Of a DNA stretch of 64,000 nucleotides, positions 44,550 to 53,118 are shown piece after piece. A program made the position numbers and the translations under genes. The DNA lies in assembly GCA_016743235.1 (NCBI GenBank), contig VRZD01000017.1:78798-142797 (forward strand), read 5' to 3'. Positions within the stretch are counted from its first letter, which is position 1. Each line of letters opens with the position of its first letter. The notes beneath the pieces are model-generated. The model did no database searches. It was not told the DNA's origin and saw only the letters and a list, made by a program, of their open reading frames with translations. The stretch comes from Pantanalinema sp. GBBB05. GTDB lineage: Bacteria > Cyanobacteriota > Cyanobacteriia > Leptolyngbyales > Leptolyngbyaceae.

Positions 44550-44713
44550 AGAGGATGTTTTAAAAGGTTGACTCTGTCTCATTACACACTCAGCGATCCC
44601 CCCTAGCCCCCCTTAAAAAGGGGGGAAACAGGCTCATAGTCCCCCTTTTTAAGGGGGATTTAGGGGGATCTGTACGATTTGCTACGGCTAATAGGACTTT
44701 TAAAACACCCTCT
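44550..44713. mobile_element. MITE-like element with terminal inverted repeats
   Basis: AGAGGATGTTTTAAAAG at 44550-44566 and CTTTTAAAACACCCTCT at 44697-44713 are inverted repeats matching at 16 of 17 positions. They enclose 130 bases without a gene, including a strong G/C-rich palindrome. Size, termini and lack of a transposase gene fit a miniature inverted-repeat transposable element moved in trans. No clear target-site duplication is seen beside the ends, so the exact boundaries are uncertain. Confidence 0.65.
44595..44670. repeat. G/C-rich palindrome (GATCCCCC...GGGGGATC) inside the MITE-like element
   Basis: Starting at GATCCCCC (44595) and ending at GGGGGATC (44670), the arms are near-perfect complements, including the runs CCCCCTTAAAAAGGGGG and CCCCCTTTTTAAGGGGG, separated by a 15-base spacer. 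Repeats of this type are scattered in cyanobacterial genomes. It is likely an older or independent repeat nested in the element. Confidence 0.75.
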
Positions 44714-44862
44714 GGCATTCTCCTGTACGTTACGTGACTAGAGTGATGGCATCCTGCTCAGGATAGGTTGCACAATTTCGATCGCAGTGTTAAATTCCTA
44801 TCAATAACTTGAGTCAGTCAGCTTAATCTGGGGTGCCTGTAAGCGTGTGAGGTACAGCGCAA

Positions 44863-45036
44863 TTCCAGAGCGGAGGAACCACCTTTTTGGGGCGAACCCG
44901 TGCATTGGCTAAACCAGGCAGAATCTCAGACTAACGTTTGATCTCGTCTAGCTTCTGAAGGATTTACCCTAGCACCGGAGGGCATCTCTCAGCCCTAGCC
45001 CGTCAGCTAACTCCGTCAGCATTGAGGGAGGACTGG
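44863..45036 (+). ncRNA. ydaO/yuaA-type c-di-AMP riboswitch
   Basis: In the leader of the ABC transporter operon, the sequence carries the hallmarks of the ydaO motif: GCGGAGGAACC (44870-44880), TTGGGGCGAACCC at about 44887-44899, and the diagnostic CCCGTCAGCTAACTCCGTCAGC block at about 44999-45020. The outer stem P1 is formed by TTCCAG (44863-44868) and CTGGAG (45033-45038, plus or minus a few bases). The riboswitch binds cyclic di-AMP and usually switches genes for ion or osmolyte transport and cell-wall turnover. The first coding gene starts about 90 bases downstream. Covariation could not be tested. Confidence 0.85.
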
Positions 45037-45128
45037 AGAGTCAGCATTATTTCATGCGTTGACTCCTCAGTGTCTCTTGCCAGTACGGCTCAGTTTGTGT
45101 ACCTGCTCGTGAGACTGAGGTGCTATAT

Positions 45129-45977
45129 ATGCCGATGATGAATCTGGCAGCAGTATTTGCTGCGATCGCTCAGGCAAGTTGGAATCGTACCAAGCTGTTT
45201 ATGGTGCGAGATACAGTGGTGCTGCCTGCATTAGGATTTTTAGGCATTCTCCTGCTGTGGTGGGGAGTTGCCTTGTTACGCCGAGATCTGATGCCGACCC
45301 CGTGGGAAGCATTACTGAGTAATTTGGACTTTATTCTGCATCCCTTTTACCAACGAGGACCGGGTGACTTGGGCGTTGGTTGGTTGCTGCTGGCAAGTTT
45401 GCGCCGGGTATTGATTGGGTTTGGCTTGGGCGCGATCGTGGCGATTCCGATCGGCTTCTTGGTCGGGATGTCTCGCCCGATGATGCTGGCACTGAATCCA
45501 GTGATTCAAATCTTCAAACCGGTGTCGCCGTTGGCATGGCTGCCGATCGCCCTAGCCATCTTCAACTTGGCCGATCCATCGGCAATTTTCGTCATTTTCG
45601 TGACTTCGCTGTGGCCCACGATCATTAACACCGCCTTGGGAGTTTCTAGCGTGTCGCAGGATTACATTGATGTGGCGAGAGTGCTAGAAATGCCCAAATG
45701 GCGGCAAGTGATCAAGATTATTCTGCCTGCCAGCTTGCCCTATATCTTCACAGGGTTGCGGATTAGTTTGGGAATTGCCTGGCTCGTGATTGTGGCGGTG
45801 GAAATGCTGACTGGCGGGATTGGGATTGGCTTCTTTGTTTGGGATGAATGGAGTCGCTTGAACTTAAGTTCTGTGTTTTTGGCGGTTTTCATCATTGGCA
45901 TCACGGGCTTGCTGCTGGACTTCGCGATGGGGCAATTACAAGCCTGGGTGACTCATCGTCGTCCCGTTAATAGTTAA
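45129..45977 (+). CDS. ABC transporter permease, nitrate/sulfonate/taurine type
   Basis: A 282-residue membrane protein from the ATG at 45129, with GTG at 45120 and later ATGs as alternatives. About six membrane segments lie between residues 25 and 275. The binding-protein-dependent transport signature is FVTSLWPTIINTALGVSSVSQDYIDVARVLEMPKW (EAA loop), and PASLPYIFTGLRISLGIAWLVIV follows. It resembles the NrtB/CmpB/SsuC group. It is the first gene after the c-di-AMP riboswitch and starts a three-gene operon. The solute cannot be read from sequence. Confidence 0.9.
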   Translation: MPMMNLAAVFAAIAQASWNRTKLFMVRDTVVLPALGFLGILLLWWGVALLRRDLMPTPWEALLSNLDFILHPFYQRGPGDLGVGWLLLASLRRVLIGFGLGAIVAIPIGFLVGMSRPMMLALNPVIQIFKPVSPLAWLPIALAIFNLADPSAIFVIFVTSLWPTIINTALGVSSVSQDYIDVARVLEMPKWRQVIKIILPASLPYIFTGLRISLGIAWLVIVAVEMLTGGIGIGFFVWDEWSRLNLSSVFLAVFIIGITGLLLDFAMGQLQAWVTHRRPVNS

Positions 45978-45994
45978 ATTTCTCACCAAGAACT

Positions 45995-47416
45995 ATGAAT
46001 ACCAATCGTTGGACACGACGAGAGTTTGTGCTGGGTATGGGCGCGACGATCGCGGGTTTGGGAGTCTCCTCCTGTACTATCAGTGGAGATCGTTCAGCTC
46101 AAGGACTGACTGAAGAAGCGTTAGCGATCAAGCCGGTAATCAGATCGGAAGATTTGGAAAAGCCGGATATTACGGTGGGCTATGTGCCCGTAAATGATTG
46201 TGCGCCGTTTGCGATCGCTTGGAAGAAAGGCTTCTTTCGTAAGTACGGCTTAAATGTGCATTTGAATCGGGAAGCGAGTTGGGCAACCTCACGGGATGGC
46301 GTGATTTTTGGGCGGTTAGATGCGGCTCCAGTGGTATCTGGTGCGGTCACGAATGCTCGAATTGGGGCGGAAGGAGCCCGTCATGCGCCGTTATGTGCCG
46401 GAATGACAATTCATCGACATGGCAACGCGATGACCATGAATAAAGCCATGTGGGATTTTGGCTTGCGTCCCTGGTACGAATACAACGGGGACTTAGAAGC
46501 GTTCGGACGGCAGTTTCGTGACTTCTTTGAGAGTCAACCACCAGAAAATCGCGTTTGGGCAGTGGTGCTCAGTTCATCCATTTATGAATATTTCATTCGC
46601 TACCTGGCAGCGGCGGCGGGGGTTGAACCAGATAAGGAATTCCGGATCATTATCGTGCCACCCCCCCAAATGGTGACAAATGTGCGGATTGGGGCAATGC
46701 AGGGCTACATGGTGGCTGAACCCTGGAATACACGGGCGATTCAAGGGAATGCCGGAGTTGGTTTCACCTTTGCCCAAGGCAAGGAAATCTGGTTAGGGCA
46801 TCCCGATCGCTTACTGGGCGTGATGGAGGATTTCATCGAGCAAAACCCCAAAACCTACCGCGCTTTACTGAAAGCCATGATTGAAGCCTGCCAGTATTGC
46901 AGTAAGCCGGAAAATCGGGCGGAAGTGGCGGAATTGATTACCGATCGCTCGTTTACCGGAGCCAAACCCAAAACGGGCGCGATTGATAAATATACCCGTC
47001 CAGCGATCGTCGGTGACTACAACTATGGTGGGTTTGATGGCAAAGATCGGACGGTGTCATCACCGGATACCACCCTGTTCTTTGACCTACCACCCAATGT
47101 TCCCCAACGACCCGGAGAGACTTCTACCTTTATGTGGCGCTCTAAGAGTCTGTGGCTGATGACCCAGGCGGCTCGCTGGGGGCAAATTAAAGCCTTTCCC
47201 AAAAACGCTGAGACGTTAGCGGAGAAAGCCTGGAGAACCGATATCTACCGGGAAGTGGCGGCTGAAATGGGAATCTCTTGTCCAAGTGAGGACTATAAAG
47301 TTGAACCGCCGGAAGCCTTTATCGATAAGAAAGGGTTTGATCCCAGCGATCCCGTGGGCTACTTGAATAGCTTCGAGATTCGCGCCGATCGCCCGACCCG
47401 CATTTATCTCAGTTAA
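45995..47416 (+). CDS. NrtA/CmpA-like substrate-binding lipoprotein
   Basis: A 473-residue protein 18 bases after the permease gene. The N-terminus has a twin-arginine-like RREFVLGMGATIAGLG followed by lipobox GVSSC, with Cys27 as the expected lipidation site. The core is like NrtA/CmpA: KPDITVGYVPVNDCAPFAIAWKKGFFRKYGL, then FGRLDAAPVVSGAV, MHGYMVAEPWN-like (here MQGYMVAEPWNTRA) and IWLGHPDRLLGVMEDFI. NrtA binds nitrate and CmpA binds bicarbonate, but ligand residues cannot be assigned here with confidence, so the solute is open. Confidence 0.85.
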   Translation: MNTNRWTRREFVLGMGATIAGLGVSSCTISGDRSAQGLTEEALAIKPVIRSEDLEKPDITVGYVPVNDCAPFAIAWKKGFFRKYGLNVHLNREASWATSRDGVIFGRLDAAPVVSGAVTNARIGAEGARHAPLCAGMTIHRHGNAMTMNKAMWDFGLRPWYEYNGDLEAFGRQFRDFFESQPPENRVWAVVLSSSIYEYFIRYLAAAAGVEPDKEFRIIIVPPPQMVTNVRIGAMQGYMVAEPWNTRAIQGNAGVGFTFAQGKEIWLGHPDRLLGVMEDFIEQNPKTYRALLKAMIEACQYCSKPENRAEVAELITDRSFTGAKPKTGAIDKYTRPAIVGDYNYGGFDGKDRTVSSPDTTLFFDLPPNVPQRPGETSTFMWRSKSLWLMTQAARWGQIKAFPKNAETLAEKAWRTDIYREVAAEMGISCPSEDYKVEPPEAFIDKKGFDPSDPVGYLNSFEIRADRPTRIYLS

Positions 47417-47448
47417 TTCATTGTTCACCGCTGACTCAACCAGGAGGC

Positions 47449-48285
47449 ATGATGGTTAAATCCAGCTTACAAACGAACGGCATCCACGGCGATCGCTCGA
47501 CTCCAACCGAATTTTTGGTGATCGAAAACCTCACAAAGTCCTATCGCAATCCCGATGGGAGTGAGTTCGTGGTGTTGGACAATATCAGTCTTACTGTCCA
47601 GGAAAATGAGTTTGTTTCCTTGATTGGTCACTCTGGTTGTGGCAAATCGACCCTGCTGAAAATGGTGGCGGGGTTAGAACGTCCCACTTCTGGTCTATTA
47701 ACGCTGGAAGGCAAAGCCATTCGGAAACCTGGTGCTGAACGGATGATGGTGTTCCAGCATTACTCGTTGTTACCCTGGCTGACGGTGCGGGAGAACATTC
47801 GATTAGCCGTGGATGAAGTCTTAGATCGGGCGTCCCATGCCGAAAAATCTCAAATTGTGAATGAACACCTGGCAATGGTGAACTTGACCGCCGCCGCGAA
47901 CAAATATCCCGATGAAATTTCCGGTGGGATGAAGCAACGGGTGGGCATTGCGCGGGCATTGGCGATTCGACCCAAGATGTTGCTGATGGATGAACCGTTT
48001 GGGGCATTGGATGCCTTAACGCGCGGTAAGTTACAACGAGAAGTGTTGAATATCTGGGAAGCCAATCGGCAGGCGGTGATGATGGTGACGCATGATGTGG
48101 ATGAGGCGTTGTATATGTCCGATCGCATCGTCATGTTAACGAATGGTCCCCATGCCCAAATTGGCGAAATTCTGGAAGTGCCATTTCCCCATCCCCGCGA
48201 TCGTGCCACGTTACGAGAAGATCCGCTGTACTACGAATTGCGGAACCATGTCCTAAACTTCCTGGATCAGCATTTCGGCGACTGA
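47449..48285 (+). CDS. ABC transporter ATP-binding protein, NrtD/TauB-like
   Basis: A 278-residue ATPase, 32 bases after the binding-protein gene and preceded by CAGGAGG. Walker A is GHSGCGKST, the Q-loop is MVFQHYSLLPW, the ABC signature reads ISGGMKQRVGIARAL (the SGGM form common in this group), Walker B is LLMDEPFGALDALTR, and the switch is VTHDVDEALY. There is no second, substrate-binding-like domain as in NrtC. With the permease and binding protein it makes a complete importer, presumably with a homodimeric permease and ATPase. Confidence 0.93.
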   Translation: MMVKSSLQTNGIHGDRSTPTEFLVIENLTKSYRNPDGSEFVVLDNISLTVQENEFVSLIGHSGCGKSTLLKMVAGLERPTSGLLTLEGKAIRKPGAERMMVFQHYSLLPWLTVRENIRLAVDEVLDRASHAEKSQIVNEHLAMVNLTAAANKYPDEISGGMKQRVGIARALAIRPKMLLMDEPFGALDALTRGKLQREVLNIWEANRQAVMMVTHDVDEALYMSDRIVMLTNGPHAQIGEILEVPFPHPRDRATLREDPLYYELRNHVLNFLDQHFGD

Positions 48286-48368
48286 TTTTCCTATCTTTTG
48301 GAGCCTGACGATCGGGAATCTTTTCCTTTACAGTTGGATCTAGCAAGGTTCAACTGTTCCGTTTTGTT

Positions 48369-48974
48369 ATGCACTTGAGATTCTCCCAAGACCTGGCAAC
48401 ATTGCTCAAGCGTCTGGCAGAACACCCCCTCACCCTACACGATATCCTGACAGAAACCTCCGAACGCGGCTTTAGCTTAGTGATTGGGCTATTAGTCCTG
48501 CCGTTTCTGTTACCCATGCCGCCCGGATTAGCGGGTCCTTTAGGATTCGCCTGCTTGATCCTGGCGCTCCAAATGGCTGTGGGTCGGCGATCGCCCTGGC
48601 TACCACGAAGCATTGCGCAGTTTCAGTTTCCTAAGTGGTTAGTACAAACCCTACTGAAACAATTGCACAACCTGACTGGACTCCTAGAAAAAATTACCCG
48701 CCCCCGGATGCGGCGAATTGCTACCAGTCCCCATGCTTGGCAACTCAACGGACTGTGTATTGCCTGGTTAGCTGTGCTATTAATGCTGCCAATTCCCTTT
48801 ACCAACCCCATTCCCACCGTGGGGATTCTGCTAATCGCGATCGCTACTCTAGAGGCTGACGGTCTATTAATGTGCATCGGCTACGGTTTCACGATCGCCA
48901 TTACTCTGGCAATTCTCGGTATTGCCTACGCTCTCTGGCTGTCTCCAACCATGCTCCAACACGTATTCAGCTAA
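48369..48974 (+). CDS. ExoD-family membrane protein
   Basis: A 201-residue protein with about five hydrophobic segments. The N-terminal part has LTLHDILTETSERGFSLVIG, LVLPFLLPMPPGLAGPLGFA and LILALQMAVGRRSPWLP, which are the typical ExoD (exopolysaccharide synthesis) core. The C-terminal half has paired helices with LPIPFTNPIPTVGILLIAIA. ExoD was named for a Rhizobium mutant with altered exopolysaccharide and alkali tolerance; its molecular action is unknown. It lies 83 bases after the ABC transporter operon on the same strand and may be co-transcribed. Confidence 0.87.
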   Translation: MHLRFSQDLATLLKRLAEHPLTLHDILTETSERGFSLVIGLLVLPFLLPMPPGLAGPLGFACLILALQMAVGRRSPWLPRSIAQFQFPKWLVQTLLKQLHNLTGLLEKITRPRMRRIATSPHAWQLNGLCIAWLAVLLMLPIPFTNPIPTVGILLIAIATLEADGLLMCIGYGFTIAITLAILGIAYALWLSPTMLQHVFS

Positions 48975-49018
48975 CAATTAATCTTCTCTATCTTCCCTAT
49001 CATCCCGCTCCCTTCAAC

Positions 49019-50584
49019 TCACGGTAACACTAACGGTTCTACCTCCCGTTCCTGCCAACTGCGCTGAAACCATTCGGCAATATAAGGTCGGATTACGAAT
49101 TTCGGTGGAGTACCTGATCGCACATCGATCCGCAGAAATGAATAGGGGCGACGTTTGTGCGAACCTTGCCCACTCCGACCAATAAATAACCGAGATTCGG
49201 CGACCACGCGATCGCCCTCAGAGAACCGTTCGGTTAATTGAGCACCTTCCTGGCGTTGCCGTCGCAAACTATACCCACTACCCCCACAAACAATCCAGTT
49301 GGTGTGGGAATCGGCATGTCCGGTGTCTAACGTGCGGAGATACTCCAAACAATGGGCATGTCCAGCTAAAACCAGATCGACGATCGGGCGACCTTGGGTA
49401 AGCTCTCCGACTTCCTGGGCTACAGCATCCAGCACTTGCCGCAGGCGATCTCGAATGATCATCGTTTGGGCTTGATGCCATTTAGTAGCTTCAGTCACAT
49501 AAGGCGGGTGGTGGAAAAACAACACTCGACCTCGCACGGCTTCGGTGTGCCAGGACTCAATCAAGCGTTGCTGTAACCATTCCAGTTGTTGATCATCTGT
49601 GACCGTGTTTTCGTTGGCTTGCAACTGCTTATCAATATCTTGAATCACTTCCGCTAATTGCTCGACCTTAGCTTTCAAATCATCCAATTGTTCAACATGC
49701 TCAGGATCTACCGGATTGAGCCGCGTCGCCGTTGCCATAATTTGTCGCTGTTCTTGCTCCAGCTCTGCCCGTTTTTGCCGCAGTCGTTCCCGCGATCGCT
49801 CACCTTCTGGTGTACTCGGTAAGGGATTTGGAGCGTTGAACGTATTGGAATCCAGAGCAAAAAAATCAATGCCACCATACCGAAAGGTGTAATACCGATT
49901 AGGCAAGCGGGTAAATTGTCCAGTTTGGTATCGTAAGCAGCGCCGATCGCCGAGCGTTGCCGTGTAATGTTGCTCTAGGTGGCGTTCTAAATCAACATTG
50001 TTACCAATCCGCTTTAAGTAATCCAAAAACGCACAGGCATAGGCATCTCCCTGGTAGGAACCATGCCAACCAACATCAAAATCAAGCTGCGATCGCAGCA
50101 AATATCGTAACGGTAAAGCGGCTTGGGCTATCCAACCGTATAGTCGAGGCAGGTCGTAGTAATCATGGTTTCCCGGTACGAGAAAAAACGGGAAGTTAAA
50201 CACCATTTGATCATAGGCAATCTGTTTAGGTCGATCGCCATTGACCAGGAACTCCCGGTAGGGCTGGATAAAGTTTTTCGGATAGTACTCGCTGGAGCCG
50301 ACGAGGTAAATGACATCGCCGGTATGCAACACAAAGCGACATTGCTCTCGATGAGCCAGCATTTGTTCGGCAATCCGGCGTTGAGGATTGTAACTACGAT
50401 GTGATCCAGAACCACTGTCACCCACTACCAGAAAGGAAAACTCGTTCTGTTCAGCCTGACCATCATCCAGATGCAGGCTGGTTTGATCAATCCCCCGTTG
50501 AGTAATGAACGGATCGCGCCACCGAACGCGTTGCTCCATTTTAAGGATTTTGGTCGCGATCGCTGGATCAGTAACAAACTGCAT
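49019..50584 (-). CDS. metallophosphoesterase
   Basis: A 521-residue calcineurin-type phosphoesterase. The five metal-binding motifs are visible: VVGDSGSG (about 53-60), VLHTGDVIY (about 84-92), PGNHDYYD, FFHHPPY and VLAGHAHCLEY (His-Asp-Asn set of a two-metal site). A coiled-coil stretch of about 70 residues (around 255-330, rich in Glu, Gln and Lys) is inserted in the middle, unusual for this family. The substrate is unknown; no signal peptide. An in-frame ATG at codon 16 is an alternative start. It is co-directional with the CDF transporter gene 14 bases upstream. Confidence 0.85.
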   Translation of the reverse strand: MQFVTDPAIATKILKMEQRVRWRDPFITQRGIDQTSLHLDDGQAEQNEFSFLVVGDSGSGSHRSYNPQRRIAEQMLAHREQCRFVLHTGDVIYLVGSSEYYPKNFIQPYREFLVNGDRPKQIAYDQMVFNFPFFLVPGNHDYYDLPRLYGWIAQAALPLRYLLRSQLDFDVGWHGSYQGDAYACAFLDYLKRIGNNVDLERHLEQHYTATLGDRRCLRYQTGQFTRLPNRYYTFRYGGIDFFALDSNTFNAPNPLPSTPEGERSRERLRQKRAELEQEQRQIMATATRLNPVDPEHVEQLDDLKAKVEQLAEVIQDIDKQLQANENTVTDDQQLEWLQQRLIESWHTEAVRGRVLFFHHPPYVTEATKWHQAQTMIIRDRLRQVLDAVAQEVGELTQGRPIVDLVLAGHAHCLEYLRTLDTGHADSHTNWIVCGGSGYSLRRQRQEGAQLTERFSEGDRVVAESRLFIGRSGQGSHKRRPYSFLRIDVRSGTPPKFVIRPYIAEWFQRSWQEREVEPLVLP

Positions 50585-50598
50585 ACCCCGTTATTCCT

Positions 50599-51510
50599 TC
50601 ACGCTCCGGTGTCCGGTTCATACGTAATTTGATTCGAGCTATAAGCCGGTGGCTCCACGTGAATCGTAACTCGGGTGGGGCTGTAGCGTTCTTCTAATTT
50701 GGCTTCCACCTCTTCAGTAATGTGGTGAGCGATTTCCACATCGGTGGCGTTCACAATTAAATGCATTTCAATAAATGTCTGTCGTCCGACGACGCCCCGC
50801 GAGGCGATACTGTGGCAGTTAATCACTCCCGAAACTTGCATCGCGATCGCATGAATCGCCTCTGGCGCGATCGCAACTTCATCCACCAACCAAGGTAAAT
50901 TTTCGCGGATGACCGTCCAACCACTCCAGAATACTAACAATGCCACAGGAAAGGCTAAAACCACATCTAACCATTGCCAGTTGAAAATCCAAATGCCGAT
51001 CAATCCAGCTAAAACGCTGATCGTGACCCAGATATCACTCATGGTATGGCGAGCATCTGCTACCAAAATGGGACTACCGATTCGTCGCCCAACCGCTCGT
51101 TCATAGAACGCTACAAAAATATTGACGCCTAGCACAATCAGCATCAACCATAGTTCGTTGGCTGAAATTTTGACCAGAGATGAATTGGGCGTAACGATCC
51201 GCTCGATCGCGCCTTGCAAAATCTCAAAACAGGCGATCCCCAGAAATGCGGCAATGCCTAATGCCCCGACCGCTTCAAATTTTTGGTGTCCGTAGGGATG
51301 ATCGCGATCGGGATGGGGCGACGACATTTGACTGGTAAACAATCCCAACACATTATTAGCACTATCGGTCACACTATGGAGCGCATCTGCCATCAAGCTT
51401 AGGGACCCTGTGAGCCAACCGATGCCTGCCTTCAACGCCATCACTAGCAGATTGAGCAGCAGGGTAATCACTAGCACCTGTCGGACTTTTGCCCGATTAT
51501 CAATGATCAT
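50599..51510 (-). CDS. cation diffusion facilitator (CDF) metal transporter
   Basis: A 303-residue CDF transporter with six membrane helices in residues 10-210. Metal-site motifs are ADALHSVTDS (helix II) and VADARHTMSDIW (helix V). The loop has DHPYGHQKFEAVGAL, and the C-terminal cytoplasmic domain has MHLIVNATDVEIAHHITEEV. Such proteins exchange Zn, Mn, Fe or related ions for protons. The His-x3-Asp pairs are kept, so transport should be possible; the ion cannot be assigned. It is upstream of the metallophosphoesterase in a likely two-gene operon. Confidence 0.92.
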   Translation of the reverse strand: MIIDNRAKVRQVLVITLLLNLLVMALKAGIGWLTGSLSLMADALHSVTDSANNVLGLFTSQMSSPHPDRDHPYGHQKFEAVGALGIAAFLGIACFEILQGAIERIVTPNSSLVKISANELWLMLIVLGVNIFVAFYERAVGRRIGSPILVADARHTMSDIWVTISVLAGLIGIWIFNWQWLDVVLAFPVALLVFWSGWTVIRENLPWLVDEVAIAPEAIHAIAMQVSGVINCHSIASRGVVGRQTFIEMHLIVNATDVEIAHHITEEVEAKLEERYSPTRVTIHVEPPAYSSNQITYEPDTGA

Positions 51511-51655
51511 CCGCTCTCCCTAACCCACGTAAAACACCTCAGTTCCTCAGTGTACTGGGTTCTTTTCTAAATTCTTGTTGCACTTGGTTAAGGACGATCG
51601 TGCCTGTCCCCATTGCCTGTAACAATAGACTACTGATCGTTATCTATAGTCATCA

Positions 51656-52006
51656 ATGTCCCAGCCTCACTTAACGCTGAATCTGGTTGAAGGCTCGGTG
51701 TCCTGCCAATTCACGGCTCAAGCTGCCCAAAATTTGCAGGCAGAACTGGCGAATTTGCTGGAACGCTTGAAGGCTACCGCAACCAAGGCTGTTCCAGGTG
51801 GACGAGCCACCCCCCAGCCTCCAATGGAATATCGCTATACCGGTGATATTTTTCTCGAAATTTTTTGCAATCCCAATATTTGGTCGTCTCCCTTTGCCGC
51901 TAAAGTACTGATTACCTTAAGAGACGATCGCATCCGCTTAACGACCGAAGCAGAACTCAGCCGGTTAATCGAGGATGTCAATCAATATTTGGAGCAAGTC
52001 AGCTAA
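51656..52006 (+). CDS. small cyanobacterial protein, unknown
   Basis: A 116-residue soluble protein. It combines a beta strand and helix start (LTLNLVEGSVSCQFTAQAAQ) with a Pro-rich middle (GRATPQPPMEYRYTGDIF) and a C-terminal domain (FLEIFCNPNIWSSPFAAKVLIT). No catalytic or binding motif is clear. I think it belongs to a cyanobacterial family without a name. It has no membrane segment and stands alone. Confidence 0.6.
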   Translation: MSQPHLTLNLVEGSVSCQFTAQAAQNLQAELANLLERLKATATKAVPGGRATPQPPMEYRYTGDIFLEIFCNPNIWSSPFAAKVLITLRDDRIRLTTEAELSRLIEDVNQYLEQVS

Positions 52007-52108
52007 TTCGCCAGCTTCTCCGTCAGAACGCCTGATCCATGCAGTAAAATCAAGGCAATTTGAACATTGTCAGGACCGATAGATCGATCGCCGAGGAGCC
52101 TTGATCGT

Positions 52109-52486
52109 ATGAATTCCGATAATCTGTCTCAGCTCATGCAAAAAAGCCTACGAGTTGCTTTAGGCGCAACCGCTTCCTTGGTTGAGGTACTGCAAGATCC
52201 GCACAAGCGGGAAGAGAACCTATTAAAGTTGCGGCAAGAGTGGAGTCAGTTATCTGAAGAATGGGCACAGAAAGGTGAAGTTACCGAGCAGGAGGCTCGA
52301 AATTTCATGGAAAGCTTGCTGAATAAGCAGACCCAACGCAGTTCCGGTAGCACTGAAAGCACTCCTAGCTCCCCGGCGACTTCTAGCCCCTCTGCTCCTC
52401 CTGATGTTCAGGTTGAGTTACAAGAACTAACTGCTCAGATTGCGGCAATCCGGGCGGAACTAGAAAATCTGCGTAACCAGGAGTAA
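52109..52486 (+). CDS. phasin-like helical protein, unknown
   Basis: A 125-residue protein from the ATG at 52109 (MNSDNLSQLMQKSLRVALG); the frame opens at 52067. Residues 1-70 are helical and amphipathic with a weak phasin/apolipoprotein-like look (VALGATASLVEVLQDP, WAQKGEVTEQEARNFMESLL). A Ser/Pro-rich linker follows and the C-terminal 35 residues form a short coiled coil (ELTAQIAAIRAELENLR). Its role is unknown; membrane or granule association is only a guess. Confidence 0.6.
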   Translation: MNSDNLSQLMQKSLRVALGATASLVEVLQDPHKREENLLKLRQEWSQLSEEWAQKGEVTEQEARNFMESLLNKQTQRSSGSTESTPSSPATSSPSAPPDVQVELQELTAQIAAIRAELENLRNQE

Positions 52487-52607
52487 TTGGTTGCGATACT
52501 CACAAAACCATTACAACCGTAGCCAGCCCAACCTTCGTGACGCTTTCGATCGCCGATTGCGTTCTATGGGATCAGGGTACTGATGGGAATGGGTTGGGCG
52601 ATGGGAG

Positions 52608-52835
52608 CTAGTCGTTTTCCCACTCTTCTCGACCTAACAGATCCCCAATGCGATCGCGTAACAGAAAACTGCAACGCTCTAACTCACACTCCACCCATTC
52701 CCATTCGCGAGCCGGGATGTATTGGCAAAGAATGTAGATCGGTTGTTGACGGCTAATTAGCCCCTGTTGAACGAGTTCACGGGCTTCATCTTGAATAACA
52801 TCCAACGAATACTGAACTGACTGAAGCATAATCAC
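52608..52835 (-). CDS. DUF4327-family cyanobacterial protein
   Basis: A 75-residue protein. The sequence MLQSVQYSLDVIQDEARELV, QQPIYILCQYIPAREWEWVE and FLLRDRIGDLLGREEWEND agrees with the small cyanobacterial DUF4327 family. It contains no membrane segment, and its two cysteines are not arranged as a metal site. Two neighbouring starts (MIMLQ or MLQ) are possible. Function unknown. Confidence 0.8.
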   Translation of the reverse strand: MIMLQSVQYSLDVIQDEARELVQQGLISRQQPIYILCQYIPAREWEWVECELERCSFLLRDRIGDLLGREEWEND

Positions 52836-53118
52836 CCTTAGTACAGCGTGTGACGGAACGGTTCGGCTAAGATGCCGATCGGGCTAATGGGATAATTGCA
52901 GACTGATTTGATTGCAGGTTAAATAAAGAATTTGTTTCAGACTCTGTCAGTGGGATTTGAACCAATAAATCTGTAGTCCCATATACTGATGTGATCGTAT
53001 TTTCACGCTAAACACCCTTCGATTATATTAAGAACAATTGCGAAAGTCACTAAACCTTGACGATTATCTGCTCTAATTTCGCACTTCTGCTGACAATTGC
53101 GGTCAAATTTGGAAAAAT

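Noticed and set aside
44697..44760. Binding site for NtcA ahead of the nitrate-type transporter
   Set aside because: No GTA-N8-TAC pattern was found in the leader region.
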